Origin: Janthinobacterium saanense
Lineage (GTDB): Bacteria; Pseudomonadota; Gammaproteobacteria; Burkholderiales; Burkholderiaceae_D
Direction: 5' to 3'
Assembly: GCF_014200675.1 (NCBI RefSeq)
Contig: NZ_JACHCI010000003.1
Span: 248,001-312,000 of the forward strand
Length of the DNA: 64,000 bases
Below are positions 7,335 through 15,902 of the stretch, piece by piece (the stretch's first letter is position 1; every line of letters begins with the position of its first letter). Under the pieces are notes generated by a model. The model was not told the origin of the DNA. It made no database searches and worked only from the letters and a program-made list of their open reading frames with translations. The position numbers and the translations under genes are program-made.

Positions 7335-7426
7335 ACCGGTTTTCAGGTGGTCATCCTTCGCGAGAAGATTATCTCAAAATGAGATTGAATGCAAGCAGAG
7401 CCTTGCGCGGCTTGTTAGTTTGATAT

Positions 7427-7456
7427 AAAAAAAGCCCGTGTTTCCACGAGCTTTTT
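7427..7456 (-). terminator. terminator, probably for the lemA operon
   Basis: A-rich and T-rich arms around CGTG (7437-7440) / CACG (7445-7448) with one internal mismatch give a hairpin usable on both strands. It follows the 7519-9255 gene on the minus strand. Confidence 0.65.
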
Positions 7457-7518
7457 GTGATCTCAAATTGAAGTAAGCAACTTCCCCCACTGCAATCCGC
7501 GAAGCCGCAAAAGTTCCC

Positions 7519-9255
7519 CTATCCCCCCAAAACCGTCGAAAAAATCGACCTGCGCAGCACCGTCCTTCCGCCATCAAGCCCCAGCTGTGAAAACGCCGCC
7601 GGTACCGCGACATTATCTTCAGCAGCGTGGCCTGGGGCGCTAGCCATTTCCTTGACCAGCATGCTGGCACTGTTCTCGACTTCGAAATACTCGTCCCAAT
7701 GAATGGGAACCTGATGGGAGCGGCCATCGCCACCGCGCACGGAGACGTAGTGGGTACGCGCTACGCTGCGAAAGCCGCTGGCCGTCACATGCACTTTCTG
7801 CGATCCGTCGGAGTCCTGCTGCAAGGCTGTCTTCAGGATACTGCGAGTGACGCACTCGGGATGCTTGAACACCGCCTCGCCGTGGTAATTGGCAATCGCT
7901 TCATGTTCCCAGAAGCAGGGTTGGCGCGAATACGTGTCTTTGTAGATGTCCGAGTGCGATCGATGTTGCTGGTACAAGGGGATGGCAAGCAGCGGGGCGA
8001 TCCCGAAGTAGAAGGACTTGAAGAAATCGTTGTGATAGCCGTTGAAAAACGTACGCGCCTGGGCGAGTTCGTAGGCATAAAATTTCTCCGGGGCGCCGCT
8101 GATATCGGTAGGGCGCATATGCGCCGATTCCAGGACGTTGATCATATGCGTTTTCTCGAAGGCGAAGGTGTCGCCAAAACCTGTTTGGCTATCCTTGAGC
8201 AGCTTCAGCATTTCCTGCTGCGCCAGCGGCGTGAACAACAGCCGGAACTGCACTTCATGGTTGCGGTCCGTGGCATCAAACAGAGCGTCGAATTCGCGGT
8301 TGGCCATCACCGTAAAACTATTTCCCTCGCCAACATCGCGCGACTTGGCTTCCAGCTTCTTGATGGCGCGATTCTTGCGCCATTTGTCGAAGAAGCCATC
8401 TTCCAGCTGGGATAGTTTTGAAGGGTGACGGCTGAACACGAGATCCGGCGCCGCTTCGTTGCCGTAGACAATAAACGTGCGGTTTTCGTACGCAGGCATT
8501 GGACGCTCGATCGATGCCCGTAGCGTTTCGTGGCGGGTTCTGGTATCCCATTTGCCTTGCGAATTGCGGTACTGTTCTGTCCAGGAAATACTGAGCGAGC
8601 CATCGTATCTCTTGCTGCCCATCCAGTGCGACAAGGTTCGCGCAAGAATGAAGGGGTTGCCGTTCAGTACACCGCTGTGTGAGAATTCGATGGACTGGTC
8701 ATCACCGAGATTGCCAGACCAGCCAAAGCTGTTGCGCAGCTCTTCCATGCGGCCGTTGCTGAAGTACGCATCGAAGGCGATGCGGGGCACCGTTTGCTGC
8801 ATCAGCCTGGCGATGATATCCCAGTCGAACAGCCGGTTCAGTGGCGCCATTTGGCCCCACGCCACAGCACGCTTTTCCTCGCAGGCTTGCTGCAGCCGTT
8901 TTAACTTCGCGTTGGAATCGTTGATGATGCGGTTGAGCACATACATCGCAGGGGCAAGCGCAATCGCTGGTAGCACCAGCCACGGCCGTGCGTAATGGGC
9001 GAAGATATACAGCGCCGCCAGCACCGCAGCGGCGATGGCGACGCCGCGCAGGATGCGCCACCACAGGTAGCTGGCATCGGCACCCTCAGCCTGCCTCTCT
9101 AGTACGCGCAGTTCCTGCACCGTCTTGATGTTGGCGTTCTCGTCCACGCCGGAGCGGTGCACCAGGTCCTCGAAAAAGTCCGATGTATGGTTGACGTGCG
9201 CATGCTTGAAATGGCTGGAATACTGCGCTAATGGTTCATGGACGTCGTCGATCAA
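7519..9255 (-). CDS. LemA-partner membrane protein (MAG1210 or DUF3137-like)
   Basis: A 578-residue protein downstream of lemA. I place the start at TTG 9255, which overlaps the lemA stop as TTGA with GGAG upstream; the frame further upstream lies inside lemA and is not plausible. There are two membrane segments at about residues 65-105 (VAIAAAVLAALYIFAHYARPWLVLPAIALA region), then a large soluble domain. A further hydrophobic stretch, KSFYFGIAPLLAIPLY, lies near the C-terminus. Proteins of this kind often sit beside LemA, and the pair is thought to act at the membrane. The biochemical role is not known. A galanin-like or enzyme function is not suggested by any motif. Confidence 0.65.
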   Translation of the reverse strand: MIDDVHEPLAQYSSHFKHAHVNHTSDFFEDLVHRSGVDENANIKTVQELRVLERQAEGADASYLWWRILRGVAIAAAVLAALYIFAHYARPWLVLPAIALAPAMYVLNRIINDSNAKLKRLQQACEEKRAVAWGQMAPLNRLFDWDIIARLMQQTVPRIAFDAYFSNGRMEELRNSFGWSGNLGDDQSIEFSHSGVLNGNPFILARTLSHWMGSKRYDGSLSISWTEQYRNSQGKWDTRTRHETLRASIERPMPAYENRTFIVYGNEAAPDLVFSRHPSKLSQLEDGFFDKWRKNRAIKKLEAKSRDVGEGNSFTVMANREFDALFDATDRNHEVQFRLLFTPLAQQEMLKLLKDSQTGFGDTFAFEKTHMINVLESAHMRPTDISGAPEKFYAYELAQARTFFNGYHNDFFKSFYFGIAPLLAIPLYQQHRSHSDIYKDTYSRQPCFWEHEAIANYHGEAVFKHPECVTRSILKTALQQDSDGSQKVHVTASGFRSVARTHYVSVRGGDGRSHQVPIHWDEYFEVENSASMLVKEMASAPGHAAEDNVAVPAAFSQLGLDGGRTVLRRSIFSTVLGG

Positions 9256-9989
9256 AAGAAGACGCTCCGGGCGGCGGCCTTGGTTTCGGCGGAGGCAGTG
9301 AAGGGAATGCGCGTGGTATAGCCTGCCCGCGCCGCAACGATCTGCTTGGTCGGCCAGGCAAAGATGTCCTGGTTCCACATGCCGACGGTATCGTTATACA
9401 GCGTGCGCGCCGCGGTCACTTCCTTTTGAAGATAACTGTTCTGGCGCATGGCATCGGCGATGACGGCGTGCGCTTTCAGATCCGGATAGGACTCGACGGC
9501 CAGACTGATACGGGAAAAGATGCCGTCGATTTTCTGGGATGCCTGATTGCGTTCGGCATCGGCGTTGTGACCGCTCCGGTAAGCGGCTACCGACTTCATG
9601 ACATCCTTGTCGAGATCGATCGCTTTCGCGACCAGGCCAACCACGTTGCTCAGGACGACGACGCGCTGTTCCAGGTAATTGTCGATCTGCGATGCATCGG
9701 CCTGGATTTTCTGCTGCAGCTTGCGCAGATACGCCAGGGCGTTGATTTTCATGAACTGGAAGATCAAGCCAGGCACGGCGCCCAACACCAGCAGTCCCAG
9801 GCTGTATGTTTGCGGCAATATACCGGTCAGCAGCGCCAGGAGACCGAGCAACGGAAGCACCGCCCACAGGGCGATTTCGAAGATGAGCGATCCTGTGCCG
9901 ATTTGAACGGGAATCTGCTTGCTGATGACGTTGATGTCGCGGCCCTGCTCATTGATCGGGCCAGTTACTTCGTCTAAATCGTTTGCCAT
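9252..9989 (-). CDS. lemA: LemA family protein
   Basis: A 245-residue LemA-family protein. It differs from the classic LemA (about 190 residues, one N-terminal helix) in having two hydrophobic segments at about residues 35-80, followed by the helical LemA domain. That domain includes QIDNYLEQRVVVLSNVVGLV, a long coiled helix region and SYPDLKAHAVIADAM, which matches the conserved YP-L of the family. The C-terminus is a short extension. The family is structurally known as a helical bundle facing the periplasm, with unclear role. It is the first gene of a two-gene unit with the protein at 7519-9255. Confidence 0.85.
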   Translation of the reverse strand: MANDLDEVTGPINEQGRDINVISKQIPVQIGTGSLIFEIALWAVLPLLGLLALLTGILPQTYSLGLLVLGAVPGLIFQFMKINALAYLRKLQQKIQADASQIDNYLEQRVVVLSNVVGLVAKAIDLDKDVMKSVAAYRSGHNADAERNQASQKIDGIFSRISLAVESYPDLKAHAVIADAMRQNSYLQKEVTAARTLYNDTVGMWNQDIFAWPTKQIVAARAGYTTRIPFTASAETKAAARSVFF

Positions 9990-10292
9990 GCGTGAAAATC
10001 CTTGGTCTTGAGCGTCTCTCGCCCGGTTGCAAAATATTTCGCTGCAGCTTTTGGCGTGCTTTAGCGAAATGTCGTATGTTGTAAAAAATTCTTAAAATTG
10101 CTTTTTAGCATCATATCTTGCAGGACGAGCCACAATCAAGTGCGGCGATGCCAATATTTCATGTAGCTTGCGCCGGATTGATCGCCGCAAGGAACATAAA
10201 ACACAGTTGAGCGTTTTGATGCTCCCTGCCGGCAGGCCATCAATGACTGTCTAAACGGAAGGTATATTCAAGCCTATAGCTTCATGGCTTAT
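9990..10292. other. intergenic stretch upstream of lemA
   Basis: Presumably contains the lemA promoter (A/T-rich around 10070-10120). No gene or strong structure was seen. Confidence 0.4.
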
Positions 10293-10318
10293 CTGCGGTT
10301 CGAACCCCTCTCGCTCCA
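10293..10318 (+). other. tRNA-like 3' fragment
   Basis: The sequence reads as a T arm (GCGGTTCGAACCCC) plus an acceptor 3' strand ending CTCGCTCCA, followed by A-rich sequence and a strong terminator. No 5' half of a tRNA precedes it. It may be an attachment-site remnant marking the far edge of the accretion zone. The parent tRNA cannot be named from this piece. Confidence 0.45.
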
Positions 10319-10328
10319 AAAACACAAA

Positions 10329-10360
10329 AGCAAAAGGCCACCTTGCGGTGGCCTTTTGCT
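10329..10360 (+). terminator. strong hairpin terminator behind the tRNA-like fragment
   Basis: A perfect 14-bp stem, AGCAAAAGGCCACC / GGTGGCCTTTTGCT, with loop TTGC. It is usable in both directions and is of the kind normally found directly behind tRNA genes. It also lies downstream of udk on the minus strand. Confidence 0.85.
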
Positions 10361-10503
10361 GTATGTCCCATAGAGTAAAGCAAGTTGCTTTCAGCGATGA
10401 TTCCGCAGGCGCAGCTTGTACGCCGTCCAGGCCCCAAGCCGAGCCAGGCCCGCAACAAGCGCACCTCATCCGATAACATCATCAAACAACCGATCCGACA
10501 AAC

Positions 10504-11145
10504 TCAGCCCCGCTTCAACCCGCCAATCACGCTCGCTACCTTGGTCGTAATCATATCGACCGCAGGCCCATTGGCGCCGTGCGGCAAGATGACGTCGGCG
10601 TTGCGCTTGGTGGGCTCGATGAATTGCTTGTGCATCGGGCGTACGGTTTCCAGATATTGCTCGATGACGCTTTCTACCGAGCGGCCGCGTTCGGTGATAT
10701 CCCTTTGCATGCGGCGGATGAAACGGACGTCGGAGGCGGTGTCGACAAAGATCTTCAGCGACATCATGTCGCGCAAGTCTTCGTCGTACAGGGCAAACAG
10801 GCCTTCGATCACGATCACCGGGGCCGGTTTGACGGGAATGGTCCTGCTGGAGCGATTGTGGAGCGTGAAGTCGTACTCCGGCATCTCGATCGCTACGCCA
10901 TTGCGCAAGGCCTGGACATGTTGTACCAGCAATGGCCACTCGAAAGCCTGCGGATGGTCGTAATTCTGCTGGCTGCGCACTTCAGGGCTGAGATGGGTTT
11001 GGTCGCAGTAGTAGTCATCCTGCATCACGACCGAGACCATGTCCGCGCCAAAGGAAGCCAGTACTTGCTGGGATACGGTGGATTTGCCACTGCCGCTACC
11101 GCCAGCGACACCAATGATAAAAGGTTGGAAGGAAATATTTTTCAT
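10504..11145 (-). CDS. udk: uridine kinase
   Basis: A 213-residue uridine/cytidine kinase that phosphorylates uridine to UMP in pyrimidine salvage. The start is set at MKNISFQPFIIGVAGG, the usual family N-terminus; the frame open further upstream lacks similarity. Visible are the P-loop GGSGSGKST (residues about 15-23), the QDDYY nucleoside-binding stretch, NYDHPQAFEW, VIVIEGLFAL and RFIRRMQRDITERGRS with the lid arginines. It appears monocistronic, with the terminator at 10329-10360 downstream. Confidence 0.95.
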   Translation of the reverse strand: MKNISFQPFIIGVAGGSGSGKSTVSQQVLASFGADMVSVVMQDDYYCDQTHLSPEVRSQQNYDHPQAFEWPLLVQHVQALRNGVAIEMPEYDFTLHNRSSRTIPVKPAPVIVIEGLFALYDEDLRDMMSLKIFVDTASDVRFIRRMQRDITERGRSVESVIEQYLETVRPMHKQFIEPTKRNADVILPHGANGPAVDMITTKVASVIGGLKRG

Positions 11146-11437
11146 GCCGAATGATACCGGAACCGCGACCGAACTGACAGGGACCAGTCTTTGCCAGGGG
11201 CAGGATTTGCTCACGCATTCCTTGCGCGGGAGCTGTACTGCAAGGGCTGGTGCATGTCGTCCATCGCCTGCCACCTGAGCCAGTTCCACGAAGTTACAAC
11301 AAATTTCTCCCAACTGTAACCAAATCTCTCCACCCAGCGAACTATCGTCCGAAGCCCCAAGGCCAATCCCCCTGGCCGATGGCATAACAGCGCAGCCAAT
11401 CCCGGCGACGCCAGACAAAAACTTTGTGGAGAAACAA

Positions 11438-12610
11438 ATGATCAAGAATATTTTAATCGCCAGTGCGGTAGCGACCTTGTTGGCGGCTTGCGGCGGTAGC
11501 AGCAGCCAGGTGCCACCGGTTTCGCAATTGTTTGCCCAGACCAATGACAGCAGCAATATGGTGGTGCAATATCTGCGCAATACCGATGGCACGCTGACCG
11601 CAATGGCGCCAGTCGCGACGGGCGGCAAGGGCACCAATGGCGTGAACTACTTCATGGGCAATACCGTCGCGCCGGATGCGCTGACCAGCAATCACAGCGT
11701 GGTTGTCACTGACGATGGCAAGCAGTTGTTCGTTGCCAATGCGGGTGACAATACCGTGAGCGTCTTCACGATTGCGCCGACCGGCGGCCTGACCTTGCTG
11801 GGCGTGTCGTCCACTGGCGGTATCCGGCCTACTTCGCTGGCTTTCAATAACGGTGTCTTGTATGTGACGCATCAGCAGGGTGGGAACGAACTGGGCGCTT
11901 ACCGCGTGGGCGCCGATGGCAAGCTGACGCAACTGGGCTCTTATGCCGTGCTGCAGCAAGATGCGCTGCCGACCGAAGTGTCGATCAGCCCGGATCATAA
12001 ATTTGTGGTGGTCAATGGTTTCTTGAGTTCCCTGACACCGGTCACGCCGGGCAATACATTGCTGGCTTTCGCGATCAATAGCGATGGCACCTTGGGCAAG
12101 CCGGTCAATTCGGCCACGGTCGGCGTCGGTCCATTTGGCGGTGTGTTCGGCCATGGCGCGCAAGCCAATGTGTATCTGACGGCTGACGCAGCCGGCACCA
12201 CGGCCAGCGCTTACAACTTGACGGCTGGCGGCAGCTTCAGCTCGCTGGGCGCGCCCATCACCGTCACGGGCCAGAAGGCGCCGTGCTGGATCACTATTAC
12301 GCCAGACAACCGTTTTGTGTATGTGAGTAATGGCAGCGGTGCTGTGTCCCAGTTCTCGCTCGATGCGACTGGCCATTTGACATTGCTCAATGCCGCCGCG
12401 GCTGTCGAACCTGCAATTACTGCGGGCGCATCGAGCTTCGCGGCCGACGCCTGGATCAGCCCGGATGGCAAGTTCCTGTATCAGGACTTCGCCGGCAACG
12501 ACAAGATCGTCGTCTACGCCATCGGCAGCGATGGCTCGCTCAAGCGTAGCGGCGAACAGGTCGTGCATAGCAAGTCGGGCATCAGCTTGCAGGGGGTGGC
12601 TGGGGTTTAA
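11438..12610 (+). CDS. beta-propeller lipoprotein, lactonase family
   Basis: A 390-residue lipoprotein starting at ATG 11438, with GGAGA seven bases upstream. The signal peptide MIKNILIASAVATLLAAC ends in the lipobox LAAC. The rest is a repeated 7-bladed propeller: blocks such as SNHSVVVTDDGKQLFVANAGD, PTEVSISPDHKFVVVNGF and APCWITITPDNRFVYVSNG follow each other at about 50-residue spacing. This is the pattern of the 6-phosphogluconolactonase-like (lactonase) family. A cytoplasmic Pgl role is unlikely because of the lipid anchor, so the function is open. It is expected in the outer or inner membrane facing the periplasm. Confidence 0.85.
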   Translation: MIKNILIASAVATLLAACGGSSSQVPPVSQLFAQTNDSSNMVVQYLRNTDGTLTAMAPVATGGKGTNGVNYFMGNTVAPDALTSNHSVVVTDDGKQLFVANAGDNTVSVFTIAPTGGLTLLGVSSTGGIRPTSLAFNNGVLYVTHQQGGNELGAYRVGADGKLTQLGSYAVLQQDALPTEVSISPDHKFVVVNGFLSSLTPVTPGNTLLAFAINSDGTLGKPVNSATVGVGPFGGVFGHGAQANVYLTADAAGTTASAYNLTAGGSFSSLGAPITVTGQKAPCWITITPDNRFVYVSNGSGAVSQFSLDATGHLTLLNAAAAVEPAITAGASSFAADAWISPDGKFLYQDFAGNDKIVVYAIGSDGSLKRSGEQVVHSKSGISLQGVAGV

Positions 12611-12632
12611 TTAGCTGGCTAGACATTGACTG

Positions 12633-12660
12633 CCACCGTACTGACTGCGTCGTACGGTGG
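12633..12660. terminator. hairpin between convergent genes
   Basis: Perfect 9-bp arms CCACCGTAC (12633-12641) and GTACGGTGG (12652-12660) around a 10-base loop. There is no clear T run, so its terminator role is only likely from its place between convergent genes. Confidence 0.45.
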
Positions 12661-12757
12661 ATACAGCATGATCGCGATGGAGGATATTGCAAGGAGTAGC
12701 AAGGCACGCAGTGATACAGTTTCTTGCAATCAAGGTAGAAAGCAAAAACTCCTTGAT

Positions 12758-13390
12758 CTATTTTTTGCCTTCCCAGGCCATCTTTACCGCCAGACCTGTC
12801 AGCACGCCACCCATCATCCAGCGCTGTACCAATACCCATCCCGGTCGCCGCGCCAAAAAGCCTGCAATCGACCCTGCCATCATGGCAATCACGGCATTGA
12901 CTGTCACACTGATGAGGATTTGAACGCAGCCCAGTGATATCGATTGTGTCAGTACGCTTCCGTGACCTGGCGTAATAAATTGCGGCAGCAAGGACAAATA
13001 CATGACTGCAATCTTGGGATTGGCCAGGTTGGTGATAAAACCCATGAGAAAGAGTTTGCGTGGCCCATCGACGGGCAAGTCGCGCACGGCAAACGCGGAG
13101 CGCCCACCCGGCTTGAGGGTTTGCCAGGCCAGATACAGCATATAGGCGGCGCCGCCGAAGCGCAGCAAGTCATAGGCGTAGGGCACGGCAAACACAAAGG
13201 CGGTGATGCCGAATGCCGCGCACAGCATGTAGAACAGGAAGCCCAGCGCCACGCCGCCCAGGGAGACGAAACCTGCGCGCCGGCCCTGGCTGATGGAACG
13301 GGAAATCAGGTAAATCATATTGGGCCCTGGCGTCAACGCCATCCCTAGCGCCACGAGTCCAAACATCAGCAAGGCAGTTATATCAGGCAC
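12758..13390 (-). CDS. LysE/RhtB-family amino acid exporter
   Basis: A 210-residue inner-membrane exporter. I choose GTG 13390 (protein start VPDITALLMFG) because GGAG stands five bases upstream and the family is about 205-210 residues; a longer frame upstream is unlike the family. The N-terminal signature GMALTPGPNMIYL and SRSISQGRRAGFVSLGG are those of RhtB/LysE proteins. Six hydrophobic segments can be traced. NLANPKIAVMYLSLLPQF is the conserved mid-protein motif. The substrate is not predictable; homoserine/threonine-type or a related amino acid is possible. Confidence 0.92.
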   Translation of the reverse strand: MPDITALLMFGLVALGMALTPGPNMIYLISRSISQGRRAGFVSLGGVALGFLFYMLCAAFGITAFVFAVPYAYDLLRFGGAAYMLYLAWQTLKPGGRSAFAVRDLPVDGPRKLFLMGFITNLANPKIAVMYLSLLPQFITPGHGSVLTQSISLGCVQILISVTVNAVIAMMAGSIAGFLARRPGWVLVQRWMMGGVLTGLAVKMAWEGKK

Positions 13391-13413
13391 TTTAGCTCCA
13401 CAAGAAATGCATA

Positions 13414-13908
13414 TCATTCCCGGCGACACGCCAGCATGAGAGCAGGCTTTTCGCGCATGTTTATCTCTGCGTGTGCCGGCGACAAGAGGCAAAGGTTATC
13501 ACACCTCAAACTTGCCTGCGGACATGAGCCTATCAAGCGCTTGCGCCGGGGTTGGCATGCCCTGCGGCTATCTTTTGCCCAGCACATATTGATGTCATGT
13601 TGTAAATTTTCATCTCGAATTATTGGGTATTTATGTGATAGCATGCTGAGGATTTTCTCGTCGTTGGAGCAGGTTGCCGAATGCAGGTACTGCACAGTTT
13701 CTCCGCTATCAATGCATAAAGCGAGCGAACGAAAAAAGTTTAATGACCTGGACTTTCCTTTGGCATCCAGATTGTGACGATATAGGCACTGCTCAGACAG
13801 CGCGCCACAATCATTTTTAAGCTCATATCTCAGCGGAAAATGAGATAGAGCTGGCAACGCCCGAAGAAAAATAATTACCACCAAAATGAAAAGTATTATA
13901 TTTTGCAC
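13414..13908 (-). CDS. doubtful small protein with N-terminal hydrophobic segment
   Basis: An open frame of 164 codons. Its first 20 residues (MQNIILFILVVIIFLRALPA) resemble a signal or anchor, and it has several cysteines further on. No family is recognised. It overlaps the 5' end of the divergent gene at 13886 by 23 bases, and its C-terminal half looks like random reading of a non-coding stretch. It occupies the 495-base gap 13391-13885, where nothing else is seen. Confidence 0.25.
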   Translation of the reverse strand: MQNIILFILVVIIFLRALPALSHFPLRYELKNDCGALSEQCLYRHNLDAKGKSRSLNFFRSLALCIDSGETVQYLHSATCSNDEKILSMLSHKYPIIRDENLQHDINMCWAKDSRRACQPRRKRLIGSCPQASLRCDNLCLLSPAHAEINMREKPALMLACRRE

Positions 13909-14626
13909 CAGTTTTATCAGGGATGCCGACGCATGGGAAAGTCGATATCAGCGCTGGCTTGACTACTACAAAGACGTGCCAATCCATGCGGTCAAAAAGA
14001 TTCTGATTGACGATGGGTCGCCATTTTTACCACCTCGCGATAGCATCAATATGCTGCCTCATGATGCACCTCTGGCATCGAATGAAGATGAAAACCTCAT
14101 CATCCGCTTCGATGACAACTTGGGACGGCAAGATATGGAGACTTATCCGGGCTGGTGGCGCAGCTTTCTGCATTCCGTCGAGGTTGCCAAAGCCTTGGGG
14201 GCCGATAAGATCATCCATATCGAATCGGATGCTTTTATTTTGAGCCAGCGACTGGTGGATTTCATCAATCAGACGGAATCGGGTTGGCACGTCCTGTGGG
14301 CGCAACGCTATAAGTTTCCGGAAACTGCGATTCAGATTATTTGCCGCGATCAATTCGAGCATCTTGAAAACTTTAAAGATGCTCATCCAGGATTGGTGTT
14401 TCCTGATATTGCCGAGAGATTGCTGCCCTTTAGCGCGGTACACCAGCAGTTCAAGGGCGACCGCTACAGCGAATTCAAGAAGAACAGGTGGATTTTCCGT
14501 TCTCGAAAATTCGATCGTATTCCGCTGTTCGAAAGAGGTTTTTTCTGGGAGCCGATTCCAGCCGACGCCGATTTCGTTACCCAGACGATCGGCCGTCAAC
14601 GTGTCGAATTCCGCCGCAAGGGATAG
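13886..14626 (+). CDS. putative glycosyltransferase-like protein
   Basis: A 246-residue protein. It begins with a short strand, MKSIIFCTSF, and contains KKILIDDGSPFLPP and GADKIIHIESDAFILSQRL. The acidic ESDAF after a hydrophobic strand recalls the DxD metal site of GT-A glycosyltransferases, and ILIDDGS resembles the first nucleotide-sugar-binding acid of GT2-like enzymes. It lacks a signal peptide. It is flanked by unrelated genes, so there is no pathway context. A glycosyltransferase role is inference from these two motifs. Confidence 0.6.
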   Translation: MKSIIFCTSFIRDADAWESRYQRWLDYYKDVPIHAVKKILIDDGSPFLPPRDSINMLPHDAPLASNEDENLIIRFDDNLGRQDMETYPGWWRSFLHSVEVAKALGADKIIHIESDAFILSQRLVDFINQTESGWHVLWAQRYKFPETAIQIICRDQFEHLENFKDAHPGLVFPDIAERLLPFSAVHQQFKGDRYSEFKKNRWIFRSRKFDRIPLFERGFFWEPIPADADFVTQTIGRQRVEFRRKG

Positions 14627-14729
14627 TGCGTTCTTGATCCGGTTTCCGTCCCTCATCATGAGGGGCGGTTCTGCGTCAGGCCGTGCGTGGAGCAAGCCAG
14701 GCAAACTACGATCTGGCCAGACTTTTCGC

Positions 14730-15317
14730 TTAACCCTCAAACATCCCCATCGCCCCCTCCACAGCAAGTTCCAGTTCCTCCCGCGTGGCCCCATCGCGCG
14801 CCCGTAAAGAAAGTCCTTGCAGCACCGTCGCAATCAACTGCGTCAAGCCTTCCACCGCGGAGCCAGCCAGCTGGCCTTCCTTTGCACCGCGCTGCAGGCG
14901 TGTGCGGATGCTGTCGAGGTTGCTGCGGCGTATGTCTTCCAGGCGCTGGCAGAGTTGGGCGTTGTCTGGCGTGCGGTGGATCACGCCGAGGATCAGCAGG
15001 CAACCACCAGCCGGAGCGCTCAGGGCGGCATTGATGCTTTCAGCCAGCATGGCGCCGATGGCGTCTTGCACCTTGGGCGTCTGCTCGAGCACGTGGATGG
15101 TCTTGCTGCCCACTGTGCGCAGGTAGAGATCGATGGCTTCGTTGAAGGCGGCTTGTTTGGAGCCGAAAGCGGCGTAGAAGCTGGGCGGCTTGATGCCCAT
15201 GGCGGCCGTCAGGTCGGCGACCTGGGTCAGGTCGTAGCCTTTTTCCCAGAATGTGATCAGCGCTGTTTGCAAAGCTTGCTCACGGTCAAACGCGCGCGGG
15301 CGGCCTCGGGTAGTCAT
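14730..15317 (-). CDS. TetR-family regulator
   Basis: A 195-residue TetR regulator. The N-terminal DNA-binding part includes GRPRAFDREQALQTALITFW and the recognition helix region MGIKPPSFYAAFGSKQAAF (residues about 45-60). The C-terminal ligand domain contains GGCLLILG as in the TetR_C subgroup found beside oxidoreductase or NTF2-like genes. It is divergent from the small protein at 15430, with 112 bases between. It probably controls that gene and itself. Confidence 0.92.
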   Translation of the reverse strand: MTTRGRPRAFDREQALQTALITFWEKGYDLTQVADLTAAMGIKPPSFYAAFGSKQAAFNEAIDLYLRTVGSKTIHVLEQTPKVQDAIGAMLAESINAALSAPAGGCLLILGVIHRTPDNAQLCQRLEDIRRSNLDSIRTRLQRGAKEGQLAGSAVEGLTQLIATVLQGLSLRARDGATREELELAVEGAMGMFEG

Positions 15318-15367
15318 CGTCTCTTTCCTCTATCACCTTATTTTTGTAGTGCATCATACAGAAATCA

Positions 15368-15397
15368 TTGACATGCGTGGTGGCGGGCTCGGATAAT
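15368..15397 (+). promoter_or_regulatory. promoter of the NTF2-like gene
   Basis: TTGACA at 15368-15373 and GATAAT at 15392-15397 with 18-base spacing, 33 bases before the ATG at 15430. TGTAGT (near 15344) and ACTACA (near 15410) flank it as possible half-operators for the divergent TetR protein. Confidence 0.6.
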
Positions 15398-15429
15398 TAT
15401 TTAATATTGACTACATAAATGGAATCAGC

Positions 15430-15840
15430 ATGAATAATCACCGCACGACGCGCGAGACGATCGAGAATTTATTTGCCACCGTGGGCGGCGGCGCCAGCCC
15501 TGAACAGATCGCCACGCTGTTCAGTGACGAGGTCGATTGGCATATCGCCGGCGACCTGGCTAGCGTGCCCTGGATAGGCCGCAAGGTGGGGCGGGCCGGC
15601 GTGGCCGGGTTTTATCAGCAGATACGCGAGCAGCTTGTTTCAGAGCGCTTCGAAGTGCACGCCATCCTGGCCGAAGGCGAGCGCGGCGTGGTGCTGGGGC
15701 AACTGGCTTCGCGTGCGCGCAGCACCGGCAAGCTGATGGAGACGGCGTTTGCCTTTGACGTGACCGTGCGTGATGGCTTGATCGTGCGCTGCCATATGCT
15801 GGAAGACAGTTATGCCGTGGCGCAAGCTTTGCAGCCCTAA
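15430..15840 (+). CDS. SnoaL/NTF2-like small protein
   Basis: A 136-residue protein with the cone-shaped NTF2-like pattern: an N-terminal helix pair (TIENLFATVGGGASPEQIATLF), SDEVDWHIAGD, then strands ending in FAFDVTVRDGLIVRCHMLEDSYAVAQAL. The WHI and HMLEDSYA elements resemble the SnoaL-like/limonene-1,2-epoxide hydrolase group. The reaction and substrate are unknown. The divergent TetR gene suggests induction by a small molecule. Confidence 0.8.
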   Translation: MNNHRTTRETIENLFATVGGGASPEQIATLFSDEVDWHIAGDLASVPWIGRKVGRAGVAGFYQQIREQLVSERFEVHAILAEGERGVVLGQLASRARSTGKLMETAFAFDVTVRDGLIVRCHMLEDSYAVAQALQP

Positions 15841-15857
15841 CTCTTCACTCCCAAAAG

Positions 15858-15885
15858 AAATAAGCTCGCCGCAGCGAGCTTATTT
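15858..15885. terminator. bidirectional terminator between convergent genes
   Basis: A 12-bp perfect stem, AAATAAGCTCGC / GCGAGCTTATTT, with a 4-base loop. It serves the NTF2-like gene on plus and aceA on minus. Confidence 0.9.
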
Positions 15886-15902
15886 GCTTCAACACCAGAA
15901 CA

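Noticed and set aside
10504..11637. Uridine kinase read as a 377-residue fusion
   Set aside because: The N-terminal 164 residues have no protein-like pattern and lie opposite a promoter region; the family start is at 11145.
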